From positions 19,656,167-19,720,166 of the forward strand of contig NC_052359.1 in assembly GCF_009727055.1 (NCBI RefSeq): a DNA stretch of 64,000 nucleotides, in the 5' to 3' direction. Below, in pieces: positions 36,019-50,399 of this stretch. Every line of letters begins with the position of its first letter. Position 1 is the stretch's first letter. The notes beneath the pieces are model-generated. The model worked only from the letters and a program-made list of their open reading frames with translations. It did no database searches and had not been told where the DNA came from. Source of the DNA: Benincasa hispida (lineage: Eukaryota > Streptophyta > Magnoliopsida > Cucurbitales > Cucurbitaceae). The position numbers were made by a program, and so were the translations under genes.

Positions 36019-36349
36019 TTGTAAAACCCGAGTTTTAATTACCTCACTTAAGTATGTTTAAGGATAAGAAAGTGAAGAGGGAAACGTTTAAGTATGAGAA
36101 TCTTAGCTCTCAGTTACTTATTAATTTGGCCTTACAAAGAGAATTTATGGCTAAGTGTTGGTCGTGTTGAGGGGTGACTGAGCATCGAGTGAGTAAGGCA
36201 GACATCAAGTAAATGCTACTAAGCATCGAGTATAAGTGATCGAGGAAAGGTTGAGCATCGAGGGTAAGCGAGGAAGGGTTGTGCGTCGAGTACAAGCGAT
36301 CGAGTAAGGAGTGTGCATCGAGCGAGCTCCCAACACCGAGTTTCCCATC
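36019..36349 (+). repeat. Repeat block with gcatcgag minisatellite
   Basis: The block opens tgtaaaacccgagttttaat, which looks like an LTR start of another family. From about 36175 to 36345 the motif gcatcgag(t/c)...gatcgag(t/g)aagg recurs about six times at irregular 25-35 bp spacing. No coding content. Confidence 0.6.
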
Positions 36350-38404
36350 TAAAGGAACTCTTAATCGAGATTTAGTGAGTGGAAGTAGATCGTTCCAAAT
36401 CCCATTGAGAAAGAACACAAACAATTATAGTCTGAATAGAAACGATTATGCATAAACAGTAAATTACAACATGCTTCTTTAAAAGAATGAACAAGGGATA
36501 GAGTATGCAAACCTTTGAAGAACCTTTCTTCAAGTATCCTTTGATTGTTCAGCAAATTGTTCAATGAGCATGAACTTTGAATGTAACAATCAAAACTCGA
36601 TCTCAATGAACGTCTAAATGAACCTCGATCCAATTGAGTCCAACTCGATCCTTGAATGGAATCAGAACACCACTACAATAGTTACCTTGGTATTCTCAGT
36701 GTGAGAATCCAGGAGTTGTGGGCTCTGTATGATTTTGGAATGTGGAAAAGCAGGAGGTAAATGATTAAGTAGACGATCGAGTAAGTGGGAGATGTATGTT
36801 ATCTATTGTATAGACGAAATACTCGAGCATTTAGAAAGATGAAGCCTATCGTATAGACTTTACTACTCAATTGTGTAGCAACGAATAAACGAGTAACTAT
36901 CTTATAGTAAACTCGGTACTCGATCGTTTACACTCTCTATGCTATCGTTTAGTCAAACCTTTTATACGATAACTTTTTATGAGATTAATCCAAGTGAAAA
37001 ATCAACTAACTAATTTGGAAAAGAATTTTCCTTTTTATCTCACAGTTACCATAAAACTTCCAATAATCTCCCACTCAATTTGGTTATTAGAGAAAAATAA
37101 TAATTAATTATCATATAATTAATATGTTATAAATAAATATAATAACCAACTTATCATATTATATTTATAACCTATAGTTTTAATATTTCATCGTATGAAA
37201 CATATAAACCATACTTTCTTTTTCTTTTTCATGGTATTTAATATAAATCAATATTATATTAATCCTCCAATGATAATGTATCAATACATTAAATCAATTA
37301 TATCACATATAATTGAATTTTCTCTTGTTAATTTGAACTCTTTAGATTAACCCAAAAATCTGATTCTCAACTTGAACTCATTGAGGTACCAAGGGACCTC
37401 ATGGACCTGTAGCTTGAAGCTCCAACGGTAGTGAATAACTGATTAAACTCTTTAATCATGAGATCCCTATCCGTTAACTGTTGTTACTCCACCAAAGACC
37501 GACAGCTTGCACTCTTCGCACTACAGATATATTTCTGTTTTCATATGACCAATCAACAGTGCCGATAAACCCTTCACAAATCGCTGGTAAGTACAACTGG
37601 GCCATTGCATCGTTTTGCCTTATGTAGTTACATGTAACTCTTTAAGTACCACTGATTCCTCTAATGAATAACAATGAGTCATAGTCCTACTATGACTAAG
37701 TCCTCTAGGCGAGGAGAGGGTGTGGCCACTATGTTCAAAGACCCAGAATCAGCCCTTAAGAGAGCAATTTATCTACTTACCCCTGTTTTGGAGAATGAGT
37801 GAATTCGGTCTTGTGTAGCTGAGTTCCCAGCTCCCTAATTAGACGAATCCCCAAAATGGTAGGCTTGTTGAGTTGACAATCTGGTCACTCTCACCCATAC
37901 AAATCAAAGGATCGCCCTCATAGGGAGGAGTTCCCAACTCATTCAAGATTAAGATCATGTCACCTATGGTCATTCTAGTGAAATGTAAGTCTCAATTATC
38001 AACGACGTTATATAAAGAGACTAATCATTTCGTGGTCTGGTCTTATACAAACTCTTTGTATAGGATACTCCCAGTCACATGTCTCCACATGAATGGTCAG
38101 GATCAGACTATTTGTAGCACTTTACAACACTTGTAACATCTATAAAGCGGGTCGTATAGTGTCAAAAGGATAAGGTATCCCTCACTTATCCATCTACTAC
38201 ATACCATTTAGGTTATTACTTCAGGCATGATCCATTTGTATGTCTCCACATACTTGATTAAGTTACATGAAATAATCCCGGATCTTAGTTTATTGGATTT
38301 GAGTAAATTCTTATAAAATAACATTTATTTTATTAATAACAATATGTTTACAAAATGTTTACAAACTACGAGACTATCAGGAGAATTAGGACACCAATCC
38401 TAAT
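36350..38404 (-). repeat. 3' LTR of the minus-strand copia element
   Basis: About 2.05 kb. On the minus strand it starts near tattaggattggtgtcctaa, preceded by the purine tract gacaagtgggagatt, and ends near gagttcctttag. It contains several (a/t)ctcgatcgt(g/t)ta motifs near 36770-36960. Confidence 0.85.
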
Positions 38405-38499
38405 AATCTCCCACTTGTCCTAATGCCTCGGAAGACTAATGTACAATACAAAAATAGTACAATATACAATAAACTAAGTCATACCCCAGTATCATCTCC

Positions 38500-41400
38500 C
38501 ACTTGCCTTAGACAAGGTGTTGCATGTCTCGTAGAACCAGACTTTCCAAATGACCCTCGAACACTTTAGCCGTGAGAGCCTTTATAACCGGATCAACAAT
38601 TTTATGCTCCGACGCGATCTTCATGACTATCACATCACCGCGATGCACAATCTCCCTGATTAAATGATACTTTCGTTCAATATGCTTTCCTCTTCAGTGG
38701 CTCTGAGGTTTCTTAGAATTTGCCATAGCCCCACTGTTATCACAATAGAGTGTTATTGCATAGACGTATTTGGAACAACTTCCAAATTGGTAAGGAACTT
38801 TCTAAGCCAAACAACCTCTTTAGCATCTTCACAAGTGGCTACGTATTTGGCTTCCATAGTGGAGTCCACGATGTATCCTTGCTTGATGTTTCGCCAAACT
38901 ACAACCCTTCCATTCAAAGTGAACTCTGACCCTGATGTCGATTTCCGAGAATCTCTATCAGTCTGAAAGTTAGAGTCTGTGTATCCTGTAAGGATCAAAT
39001 CCTTATCTTCATACACGAGCATATAGTCTCTCGTCCTCCAAAGATACTTGAGAGTCGTTTTGATCGTTGTCCAGTGATCTAATCCTGGATTGGACTAATA
39101 TCAACTGACAATTCCTATTGCATAGCAAATGTTAGATGTAGTACATAACATTGCAAACACAAGGCTACCAACAGCCGATGCATAGGGAATCCATCTCATT
39201 TTCCCAACCTCTTGAGGTGTCTTAGGACACTATTCCTTAGACAAAACAATTCCATGCCTGAGTACCTGATCAACATCTTGTCAATGTACGATACCTGAGA
39301 CAAGGCCAACCTTTTGTTCTTACGACCTCTTATAATCTGGATCCCTAGAACAAACTGTACCTCTCCCAAATCTTTCATTTGGAATTGGGCGGCTAGCATT
39401 TCTTAATGTCAGTCAAAAAATCTACATCATTCCCAATGAGTAGGATATCATCCACACACAGCACAAGGAAAGCTACTGAACCTGTTGATGATTTTCTTGT
39501 AAACACAAGACTCATCAACATTTTGACCAAAGCCAAATGATTTGATCGCACTATTAAATCTAATGTTTCAAGATCTAGATGCTTGTTTCAGTCCATAAAT
39601 GGACCTATTAAGCTTGCAAACCTTTTGCTTTTGATCTGGATCAATGAATCCTTCTAGTTAAACCTTGTAGATGGCCTCTTTAAGATTACCATTCAGAAAG
39701 GCAGTCTTGACGTCCATTTGCCATATCTCATAATCATAAAATGTGGCTATGGACAGGACTATCCTAATAGACCTCAACATGACAACAGGTGAGAAAGTTT
39801 CCTCATAGTCCACTCCCTCGACCTGGGTATAACCCTTTGCCACTAGTCTAACCTTAAAGATCTGCACCTTTCCACTACATCTCTTTTCCTCTTGTAGATC
39901 CATTTGCAACCTATAGGTTTTACCCCATCAGGCTGATCCACAAGTTCCCAGACGAATTGAAGTATATAGACTCCATTTCTTGATTCATGGCTTTAATCCA
40001 CTCATTTTTGTCAATATCCTCCATTGCTTTCTTACAAGATAATGGATCCTTAACTCCATTATCAGATATGATGTTTTGGGCTTCAGTCAAACCCATGTAG
40101 TGTTTAGGTGGGTTCGCAACCCTCCCATTACGTCGAGGCAATCTCAACTCTTGAGATGGGTGACGAGATGAACCGACATCAACAACTCTTGTTGATCCAT
40201 CAGTTTGTTCAATAACTCTTGTTGAACTCTTAGTAGTCTCACAAGAAATCTCATTTAAAACAAGCTTACTTCATGGCTTATGGTACCATATGTGGTCTTC
40301 TTCCAAGAAGATAGCATTTGTAGACATATCATCTCGTTCTCACTTTGATCATAGAAGTATCCATCCTTCATTTCTTTGGGGTAGCCTACAAACAAGCAAA
40401 CTTTTGAACGAGGTTCCAACTTTTTAAGGTTAGCCACAAGCTGTGGGCTAGACGTCTCCAAATCCTGAAGTGGCGTAAACTACCTTTACGGCCTCTCCAT
40501 AACTTAAAAAGCATTTCAGAAACACTCTTTGAGGGAACATTGTTCAAAATGTAAACTGCAGTCTCCATTGCAAATCTCCCCAACGAGTCTGGAAAATGAG
40601 CATAGCTCATTATAGATCGAACCCTGTTAAGAACCATGTCTAACAGGGTTCTGTTTCTCCTTTCTGATACACTATTCTACTGAGGTGTACTTGGGGCCAA
40701 GAGTTGGGACGTGATTCCATATTCTATCATATAGTTCTGGAACTCTAAGTCCATATACTCTCCACCATGATCAGATCATAGTGTTTTTATCTTCTTACCT
40801 AACAAGTTTTCAACTTCAGCCTTATACTCCTTGAACTTTTCAAGAGCGTCAGACTTATGTTGCATTAGGTATAGATACCCATATCATGAATAGTCATCTA
40901 TGAAAGAGATGAAATATTCATATTCACCTCGAGCTCTTACACTCATCGGACCACAGAGGTCTGAATGTATAAGCTCTAAGGTTTCCTTGGCTCTATAACC
41001 TTTTATAGTAAAAGATCGTTTGGTCATTTTGCCTTCAAGGCATGATTCACATACTGGCAAAGAGTTTTCTTCTAAACCATTTAGAAGTCCACATTTCACC
41101 AATTTTTTAATCCTATTGAAATCGATGTGACCTAACCTTAGATGCCAAAGATGGGCATTTTTCTTAGGAGAAACCTTTGGTCTTTTTGTAGTTGTTGTTG
41201 TTTTGAACATTTCAGTATTAAGCAAGGCTTTTATGACTAACAGCCTTAGTTCATTAAGTTATTTCCCATTGAACCAAAACCAATCTCTATACCATTCTTA
41301 AAAATAAATACTTTATTCTCAGAAAAAGTGATGGAACAACCTTGTTCAATCAGATAAGAAATTGACATTAAGTTCCTCTTGATATGAGGAACTACATAAA

Positions 41401-42290
41401 CATTATCCTGTAATAGATAATGTTTCTTGTCCAAAAATAACTTTAGCCTGCCTACATCAACAGCTGAAACAACCTCACAAGTATTGACTCGAAGAGTCAA
41501 CTCTCCAGCTTAAATTTTTTTCAGGAACTAAATCCTTGGTAGGAAGAACTTACGTGGTTAGTAGCACCTGAATCAATTATCCAGGTAGAATCATCATTCT
41601 CTACCAAAGACGTCTCCAAGACAAATAAATCACATTTATCGTCTTTAGACTTCTTCCTCTTCTAGAGAGTAGTGGGATCAGTATCATAACCTATATAAGC
41701 TTCAAGTTCCATTTCAGAGAACAATTCTCGTCGATGAACTTCATCTGAGTCAGTAACAATTGCTTTCTCTTTTAGTCCCTTGACATTCAAGAAAGACTAG
41801 AGATTATCTTTGGAACTAACACTACTAGTTTCTTTATCATCTATCCCTTTTTGCTTAAAAAATGAGAACTGACGTTCAAATAATTCTTGTAACGAGTCCA
41901 TAATCTTACGTGCAATGACCATGTGCTCAACCTTTTTGACTAATGCATTAGGTATGCTAGCCAAAATGTGAAGTCGGGCCATCAAATTAGTTTTCATCCA
42001 CACCTCATATGCATTATGAACATTTCGCAGTGCATCAAGGTTTGGGACTTAAGGACACTCCTCAACCATGATAAACTTGAGGTCGTTTACTACGAAATAC
42101 ATTTTAATAGACTCCAATGTATGTAATCGGTCAAATTAGAAAATGCAACTAACAAAAAATCATATAATGACATGTTGCTGAAAAAACAAACATATTGATC
42201 TATATTAGATTTTAGCAAATACTCTTTTTGAAAACAAATCCAATCTGGTTTAGCAAAATCTAAATGAACCCCATGTGACATTTAGTTTTG
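38500..42290 (-). pseudogene. Copia gag-pol of the minus-strand element, broken
   Basis: Read leftwards: gag with NLMARLHILASIPNALVKK (about 41930); protease region about 41246-41700; the GAG-pre-integrase HLWHLRLGHIDFNRIKKLV and integrase LIHSDLCGPMSVRARGEYEY with FISFIDDYS (about 40880-41200); the RT with [20 protein letters not shown] and [15 protein letters not shown] (about 39680-39880); the catalytic CVDD in LVLCVDDILLIGN (about 39430-39470); and RNase H with LTGYTDSNFQTDRDSRKSTS and STMEAKYVATCEDAKEVVWL (38753-39022). Frequent stops and shifts make it non-functional. Confidence 0.9.
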
Positions 42291-42299
42291 CAATGACAC

Positions 42300-44720
42300 T
42301 TCAGTGGTTTAGGACAAAAGCCACCGAAGGTAGTCAATTTATCCCTCCTCTGAATTGAGACACTCTCAACCAATCATTATACCAGAACAACTTTTGTTCC
42401 TATAACGAGTAGCCATCATTGATTTGGTCAAGAAATCATTAACTTGCTTAACAATTTCTGGTAAGTGTGACCCTTCATTTTAGATCCTAGAGTTATGCCT
42501 CAAGCAACCAATTTGAAGGGGGGAAAATCTGATTGGGGAAAAAGCTTAAACGACCCAATCCATTTTTGGAGTTTACCTTGATATTGACCAACCGCACAAA
42601 CCATCTGAAGGAGGACGCTCCCAGGGTACCACGAGGTCGTGCAAGAAGATCTCACGGTGCAAACCAATGAAGGAGACCGTAGAACATATTGACACACATC
42701 CTTCACCCACTTACTATAAATACTCTCTCCGTCCACCTTGATATTGACTCATGCAAACACCATCCAAAGGGGGATGCTCCCAAGGCACTATGAGGCTAAA
42801 CATGAATCTCACGGTGTGAACATTTAAGGAGAAACGTGAGTGAAATTGACATATCATATATATCTTTTCCTCCCATTGAATATTTTAAAACCTAGGGTTT
42901 AGTTTACTTAGAAAAACATGGCTAATTATTTTTTACTATGTGACTATTTAGGTTTGCCCTAAAATAACTCTTACTTGGGAAAGTTAAACAACTTTTGATC
43001 ATCATTCATTAAACACTTTAACGAACTCTTTGATCAACTGTTGCATGCTTGTAGCAAATCTATCTAATTCACCTTTCCAGGTAGGTTCCCAGATAGGGAT
43101 GTTTTGTTTCCATCAGCTTAAATACCCCAGCCTAGCCAAAACCCACGTTAGACAAAAAGTCCCTTATAGATAGATTTACGGCAAATTTAAACTTTTATGG
43201 AAATTAATTTAATCTTATTAAACCAATTTAAAAGATTAAACTTAGGTTTCTAATCTCATTAGAACTATGAACTTAGATCCATCTCAAACAAATTTTAAAA
43301 CCCTTTTAAAACATGATTTTACCTAAGTTCGTATGCAACTCTTTCTTATTGATTTTAGTTCTAATTTCTATTATAACTCTTATAAAAGGAAACAACTAAA
43401 ACCATCTACAATGCGAAGCAACACATTCTCAAGGCATTTATAACTCTTATAAATAAACCTAAGTGTCATGTTCCATGCATTGTTCATTCATTACTACTTT
43501 TATATAATAGTTATATAACTAAGTAATGAATCAAGCATACATGCTCTCATACACCCTTATACTATAATACTTATAATATAAAGATGATGCATGAATATGC
43601 TTAATGCATACATAAATATAACTCTTATATTATATGATGCATGGACATGCTTTAATGTAATTTAATCATGCAATCTACTATATTATAACACTTATAATAT
43701 AAAGATGATGCATGAATAAAATGCATAACCTAAGGTGGGTTTTAAATCTATATGTCATACATTATGGCATATAAACAAACATACATCTCATGTACATAAG
43801 ATACAAGTTGATAAATCAGGATAATTAGCCTCAAATCCAGAAGAATAAAGCTAACCATTACAAAAAGCATTGAGTCCACCGATTCAAACAGGCAAACTGG
43901 GTCTTGAATCGTCCGGGTGAAGCTGCATCTCCTTAATCATGTAACAGCTCCTTGTGATCGTCTAGCAATGTTGTATGAGCATAAACGATCGTTTAGCATG
44001 GATCGAATGCTTATGACTATGCGATGAAGCATAAAGGTCACGCGATCGTGTAACGCACATTGTGTAATGTATGCCTAAACGATCAAGTAGACGACAACTA
44101 TGCGGTGAAGCATGATCGTCTAAACGATTGCGGAGCAAGCATCAAGTATCGTATACAGGGTGATCGAGTAGCCAGTAACTATGTGATGAAGCATGCTGGA
44201 CTACACAATCGTTTAGTGCAAGCACCTACCATGCGACGAGTATAAAAAACACTATGCGACCATTTACCTCAAGCATCTACGCGATTGAGCAGCTATTGCA
44301 ACACGATAGAGTAAACTCTTTACTCAATCATTTAGCATCCGCTATGTGATCATTTAGTAAATGCTACACGATCGGGTAGAACTTTTCTACACGATGCGAC
44401 TAACTTTGGTCTTCTTCCTCCTTGATGAGACCAACATCTCCATGCTTTGAAACTTCATCACGAACGACTCAAAACACTCAAAACACTTTGAATACAGACT
44501 CGATTGCTTGTTAATTATGCCAAAAAAAACAGGTGCCCTTACAAATTAACACTTTGTAAACTTAAAGAAAGCTTTAAACAGAAGCAATCATCCCGTAAAC
44601 ATCTATCAACACATTCACAAACGCATTTAACTCTTAAACGCATTGTAAAACACTTAAAACCCACCATAACTGTAAAGGAAGTTCAATACAACAATGGAAT
44701 TTAGAATATCAAAATAACTT
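42300..44720 (-). other. Long non-coding leader of the copia element
   Basis: No supported gene. Two copies of a caccttgatattgac...accatc(t/c)(g/a)aaggggga type segment occur near 42570-42700 and 42735-42860. At 43540-43740 there is a repeat of ctta(t/a)a(c)tataa...gatgatgcatga. The rest is AT-rich. Confidence 0.55.
44010..44260. repeat. About 82-bp repeats rich in cgatcgt
   Basis: gactatgcgatgaagcat (about 44014), aactatgcggtgaagcat (about 44096) and aactatgtgatgaagcat (about 44178) are spaced about 82 bp apart. Between them lie (a)cgatcg(t)...ta motifs like those at 290-430. Confidence 0.65.
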
Positions 44721-44733
44721 GGCTCTGATATTA
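44721..44733 (-). other. Primer binding site of the minus-strand copia element
   Basis: On the minus strand taatatcagagcc resembles the initiator tRNA-Met site (tggtatcagagc) with two changes. It lies next to the LTR edge at 44736. Confidence 0.7.
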
Positions 44734-44735
44734 AT

Positions 44736-46287
44736 TGAAGAAACTCTGAATCGAGATCTAGTGAGCGGAAGCGGATCATTCCAAATCCCATTGTGAAAGA
44801 ACACAAACAATTACAGTCTAAATAGAAACGATTATACATAAACAGTAAATTACAACATGCTTCTTTAAAAGATTGAACAAGGGATAGAATATGCAAACCT
44901 TTGAAAAACCTTTCTTCAAGTATCCTTTGATTGTTTAGCAAATCATTCAATCAGCACGAACTTCGAACGCAACGATCAAAACTCAATCTCAACACACGTT
45001 TGAATGAACCTTAATCCAATCGAGTCCAACTCGACCCTCGAACGAAATTAGAACATCACCACAATGGTTAACTTGGTATTCTTGGTATGAGAATCTAGGA
45101 ATTGTGGGCTCTGTATGATTTTGGAATGAGGAAAAACATGAGGTAGACGATTGAGTAGACGATCGAGTAAGTGGGAGATGTATGTTGTCTATCGTATAGA
45201 CACAATACTCGATCGTTTAGAAAGATGAAGCCTATCGTATAGACTTTGCTACTCGATCGTGTAGCAACAAGTAAACGAGTAACTATCGTATAATAAGCTC
45301 GTAACTCGATCATGTAAGCTCTCTATGCTATGATAAAACCCTTTTACACGATAGCCTTTTGTGAGATTAATCCGAGTGAAAAATCAACTAACTGATTTGG
45401 AAAATAATTTTCCTTTTTATCTCACAATTACCATAAAACTCTCAGTAACCTCCCACTCATTTCGATTATTAGAGAAAAAGAATAATTAATTATCATTTAA
45501 TTAATATGTTATAAATAAATATAATAACCAACTTATCATATTATATTTATAACCTATAGTTTTAATGTTTTATCATATGAAACATATAAACCATAGTTCT
45601 TTTTCTTTTTCATTGTATTTAATATAAATCATATTTACATTAATTTCTCCAATGATAATGTATCAAATACATTAAATCAATTATATCACATATAATTGAA
45701 TTTTCTCTTGTTAATTTGAACTCTTTAGATTAACCCAAAATCTTATTCTCAACTTGAACTCATTGAGGTACCAAGGGGACCTCATGGACCTGTAGCTTGA
45801 AGCTCCAACGGTACGTGAATAACTGATTAAACTCTTTAATCATGAGATCCACCATTCGTTAACTGTTGGTCACTCCACTAAAGATCGACATCTGCACTCT
45901 TCGTACTACAGATATATTTCTGTGTCCATATGATCAATCAACAATATGATAACCCTTCACAAATCGCTCGTAAGTACAACTGGACCAATTCACCATTTTG
46001 CCCTGTGTAGTTACATCTAACTCCTTATGTAGCACTGATTCCTCTAATGAACAATAAGTCATAGTCCTACTATGACTACGTTCTCTCGGACCAGGAGAGG
46101 GTGTGGCCACTATGTTCAAGACTCGAAATCATCCCCTAAGGGAGCAATTTATCTACTTACCCCTACTTCGAGGAAGAAGTGAACTTCGTCTTATGTAGCT
46201 GAGTTCTCAGCTCCCTAATCAGACGAATCCCCAAAATACTAGGCTTGTTGAGTTGGCAATCTGGCCACTCTCACCCATACAAATCTA
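44736..46287 (-). repeat. 5' LTR of the minus-strand copia element, truncated
   Basis: It matches 36350-37905 closely, from tcgagatctagtgagcggaa through cactctcacccatacaaatc. It stops at 46287 and lacks the last about 500 bases present in the left copy. Confidence 0.88.
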
Positions 46288-48120
46288 GATCGAATCACAT
46301 GGAATTTCAAGCTGAAAATTTAAGGCAATATTGTTATCACCTTTATGAATAAGTTTGTAGAAGAAAATTTTGCAAGATAAGGTCTGGGGTTTGAGTTACA
46401 TATTTTGGAAGCTAAACATAGAAAGTGTTGAACATGCATGCAGCTTCGCGGTTTAGGGCCATTGGGGAAGATTTAAAACTCCAGATCAGGCCACAAAGAG
46501 TTTTACGCTGAAATTTTGAGGCAACTACTTGCTAAACATAGGTTTGGCACCCCAAAAATCTTATAAGTACTGGGTGTGGGCGTTAGAAAGGAGGCGACCA
46601 ACTAAAGTTAAGCCCTTTCAAATTCGACTAAGTACCCAACGTCCTAAGGCAAGTTACGAAGAATTGAAAGCAAAAGGAATAAATGTGAGCTTGATTCTGA
46701 AGCAAGTCTAAAAAAGGAAACCATGACTAGTAACTAAAGTATTTTGATATGTTCACAGGGTTGACATTAGTAGGAGAAGCTCATCAATCTTAAAAGGATT
46801 TTTCAAAGACTGTGAGTGACTCTAATGTTTACAAATGTTTATGAATGATTTAGCAAGTCATGCTTTTATGAAAGTTATTTTTGATAGCCAGCCTCAAAGT
46901 TTGCCAAACTATTTACTTTATTGATTTTTACGAATGCTTGATAGATTATTAACTTATAAAGTATGGATAGGTATGGTCTAGGCATGATGTTCTTAAGTGA
47001 TTAATGTCTAATGCTTGTGAAGTATGTTGTCCTAGACAAAGTCTGAATGACTAGTGCATGCTATTAGGGAAAGCTAAGCCTATAAGACAAAGGTAAGTGT
47101 GAGGTTATATGAAGGACTTCTAGTAAAGTATGTTTAGCTCAATACATCGAAGTGGTAACCGAGCTTAGAGGCGATTGATGATAGGATCCTAGCTACGTAC
47201 ACGTAGGACCAGTGGGATTGGGAAGGTGATGGATAGAGGAACCACATCCCAAGAGACGAACTCAAGTTTCAGTAAAACTTGTTAATGAAGAATGCCATGC
47301 GTTGAGTTGGTTCCACATTAGCAAGGACTATGAAGAAGGATAAACTATGTGATTTCAATGATAATTGTTGATAAGTTTATATGTTTTCAAACAATTGAGT
47401 TTCATGAGATTGGTTAGCATTTTCCTCAGGTATGTACATGTTTTATCGCATGCCAAGGTGATATGTTAGTCTTATTTCAGATTAAGTATTCTATGTTGAA
47501 GCATGCGTTCTAAAGACTGTAGCTAAGTGTCTACAAATGCTAAGCTTAAAGCTAAGGGTTCAAGGAAAAATTTAAAAAGAAAAAGGAAGAAGAAAAAGGA
47601 AAAAAAAAAGAAAAGAAAAAAAATGCTTGAACCAAATGAAATTACCATTGGTTCGAGTTGGAACTGACTCGATTTAGAGGTTTTGTGTAATGTATAAAGA
47701 AAACTAAACCTATTTGGTCAGTTTTGGGTTTTGCATGAACTAGACAAATTATACCTAAATTGATTAATAAATAGTTATGTTATCGTTTTGAAACTCTATC
47801 AACATCGTGTATAGTCCACATGGTTGTGAAAATCTCTTCGTTCTAGTGTATAGGACATGAGTTTCAACACAGTCCATAAAGCAAATAAAACAAGCTGACT
47901 CGTATTTGAGCCTCTTTTGAACCTAATGATCCATACATTGTTTTCATGCCTATAATCAACATAAACAACAAACTTAATCGATGCTCAAACTAAGTCGAAT
48001 CAAATCGGCACACCATAAGAGGCCAATTACCATCTTAAAAATGCATGAAACTAAAAAAAGAAAGAAAAATTGAGTTCTTTTAGAAAAAGAAATTAGGTCG
48101 AAATTTTTTAATTTATTTTT
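46288..48120. other. Unassigned repetitive sequence
   Basis: No gene supported; the 60-residue frame at 46529-46711 is unconvincing. A purine tract (aaaaggaagaagaaaaagga and onwards) lies at 47572-47622. The style (ttatgaatgatttagcaagt, cattttcctcaggtatgtac) resembles a gypsy LTR, perhaps the other half of the LTR-like block that starts at 36019. That is inference. Confidence 0.4.
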
Positions 48121-48502
48121 TGTAATGTCTCGAGTTTAGGAGGGGAGACATGAATGAATCGAGATCTCATCCGAATGAAAGAGATCTCGAGGATATGAAA
48201 GAATGGTTAAAAATGGCTTAAAAAGAATTGAAAGTTACTAGATATATTAACAAATTGTATCTTCTTTGTCGGTAGCTCAATCATAGAAACCTCATTGTTA
48301 AGCGTGCTTAGCTTGGAACAATTCTATGTTAGGTGACCTCTCAAGATTATTTATAGGATGCATGTGAGTGAGGATAAAACATGCGCAGAAAGGACCCGTG
48401 TTAGTTCGTGAGGATGGTCTTCACTCTTAGAAACATTAAGGGGAATACCGGGGCCATTCGGTGTCGAATCTGGATTCTGAATTCTAGGCCTAGGACATTA
48501 CA
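48121..48502 (+). mobile_element. Possible small solo LTR or TIR element (382 bp)
   Basis: It begins TGTAATGTCTCGAG and ends CTAGGACATTACA, giving 9-bp perfect inverted ends (TGTAATGTC). No target duplication is visible (left ttttt, right acata). Interior gggaataccggggccattcg is typical of gypsy LTR right ends. Confidence 0.5.
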
Positions 48503-50280
48503 ACATATTTTGGAGTACCACTATTGACAAAAATGCTCATAAACTCATAATTTCATGAAAATAAAGTTTTACACAAATATAAGTTTGACTAATGCAGAAA
48601 TTAACCATTTGAATATTTTGCCAAAGTTCAATAAAATTTTAGCTCTAATATCATTTTCCTTTAAAATTTTGTCAATCTCATACCATATATGTGTTTCATA
48701 ATTTATTGAACACGTAATATAATATTTTTTAAAAATGATATTTGGATTAAAACTTTTAGGGGATAAAATCGAAGCATTTTTAGGAGTTATTTGAGGTGTT
48801 GAGTTGAGATAAGATTTCTGAAATTCATGTCTGTAGAGTTCATATATTTGTAGAGTTCATATGTCTGTGTCTGGGTTGCAAAGTTATCTAGTTTTAGTTC
48901 ATATATCTATGTATAGGGTGGAAAATTGAGTTCATATATTTGGGTATCTGGTACAGTTTTTTTTAACTTTAAATAATTTGCTTTTATTATTAATATTTTT
49001 GTTTTGAATTTTTTTTATTCAATAATCCTACTCATCTTTGTTTGAATAAAATATAAAATGCAAATTTTCTTTAAGTTCTAAAGATTTTTTTTTTTAATAA
49101 TGTATAACAATTGACCTACTACATTTCTTGCAGTAATATAGTTAAATAAAATGAGAATGAAAGAGAAATTAAAACTTTTGATTCCTAATTTTTCTCCAAA
49201 AATTTCATCATCATCTTCTTTTTATTTTTCTTCCTATTGTTGTTTTGTATTTTAACTCATGATTTTTTTTAATTAAAATTTCCCCATCATCTTAGTAGCC
49301 AATGGAATGACACCACAATTATTCAACAATTTCACTTTCAATTCCGCCAAATTTGAGGGATCATTAGAGAATAAATCTCAAATTTTTACTAATTTTTACT
49401 TAAAAATGTTCTAGGAAAGAAAAGTCTCCATTTTATGTTTTTTTTTTATTATATGTTACATACATCAACTACATATATACTTGTTTAAATATTCTTAACA
49501 CTTATTTGACATGTGAGTTTAATTAAATAAAAATATATTTTACAAATTTCTACGTAAAAATATCCTACTTAATGTAGACAAAATATTATTATTTACATAA
49601 TCAACCCTACAACATAATTTAACCATCACCAGTCTTATAATAGTCGAAAGTGGTTCTCGAAGTTAATTATCAAAGACAATTTTCACTAGAATTTGTAGTC
49701 GGAGCATGAAGGTGGTATTTGAGTTGGTTGTTGAAGTTTGTCATTGGAGGTGATTGTTGAAGCATGGAGTTGGTCGTCAAAGTTGCTCGCTCGAAGGTGA
49801 TCATCAAAGTTGATCATCGAAGAAGATTTTCATCATAGCTTGTAGTCGGAGGTGGTTGTCAGAATTGATCATCAGAGTTTATTGTTAGAGGTGGTTGCGG
49901 AGCCTAAAATTGATTGTTGGAGTTGGTTGTGTAAAGATGGTCGTGGGAGTTGGGTCACTGAAGTTCTCATCAGAGTTGGGTGATGGGAGTCGTCGCCAAA
50001 GGTTGTCCAAAAGTGGTCGTGGGAGTTGGGACATCGTTAGATCAAAATGAATTTTTCTTTTTCTTTTCTTATGTGGCAAATGATGTTCTTTTTTTAACCA
50101 TATAACTTTTGATCGCTAATACATATGATCCAAATAAGTTTGTAAATAAAAAAAATCTATATATATTTAGTCGTTTCGTTTCTACGGTTGAAATATTTAT
50201 ATCATCGAAGGAAAGTAGAAAGTTGGAAACCGAAAATTCGTAAGCAGTTGGTTTGAAATGGAGCTCCCGTTCTCTCTCTC
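48503..50280. other. AT-rich intergenic sequence upstream of the LRR gene
   Basis: No gene supported. From 49680 to 50035 an imperfect short repeat built on gttg(g/a)tcgt(c/t)(a/g)aagtt(g) recurs many times; the minus-strand 64-residue frame there is its by-product. The last about 100 bases (50225-50330) are likely promoter and leader of the LRR gene. Confidence 0.5.
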
Positions 50281-50399
50281 AACCTAAACAATGAGAATCG
50301 AAGAAACAAGAACTAAATACTAGAGCTTCTCAATCGCTTAGGACGGCCATAGATCTGCATTCAAAGTTCTGGAGTCTGCACTGGTGAAGCATTGAAGCA

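Larger units (their letters stand above)
36350..46287 (-). mobile_element. Ty1/copia element with long LTRs, minus strand, degraded
   Basis: Homologous LTRs bound it: 36350-38404 (3' LTR) and 44736-46287 (5' LTR, outer end missing). A primer site lies beside the right LTR, and gag, protease, integrase, RT and RNase H follow in that order on the minus strand. Because the right LTR is truncated, no target duplication can be checked. A leader of about 2.4 kb separates the primer site from gag. Confidence 0.9.
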
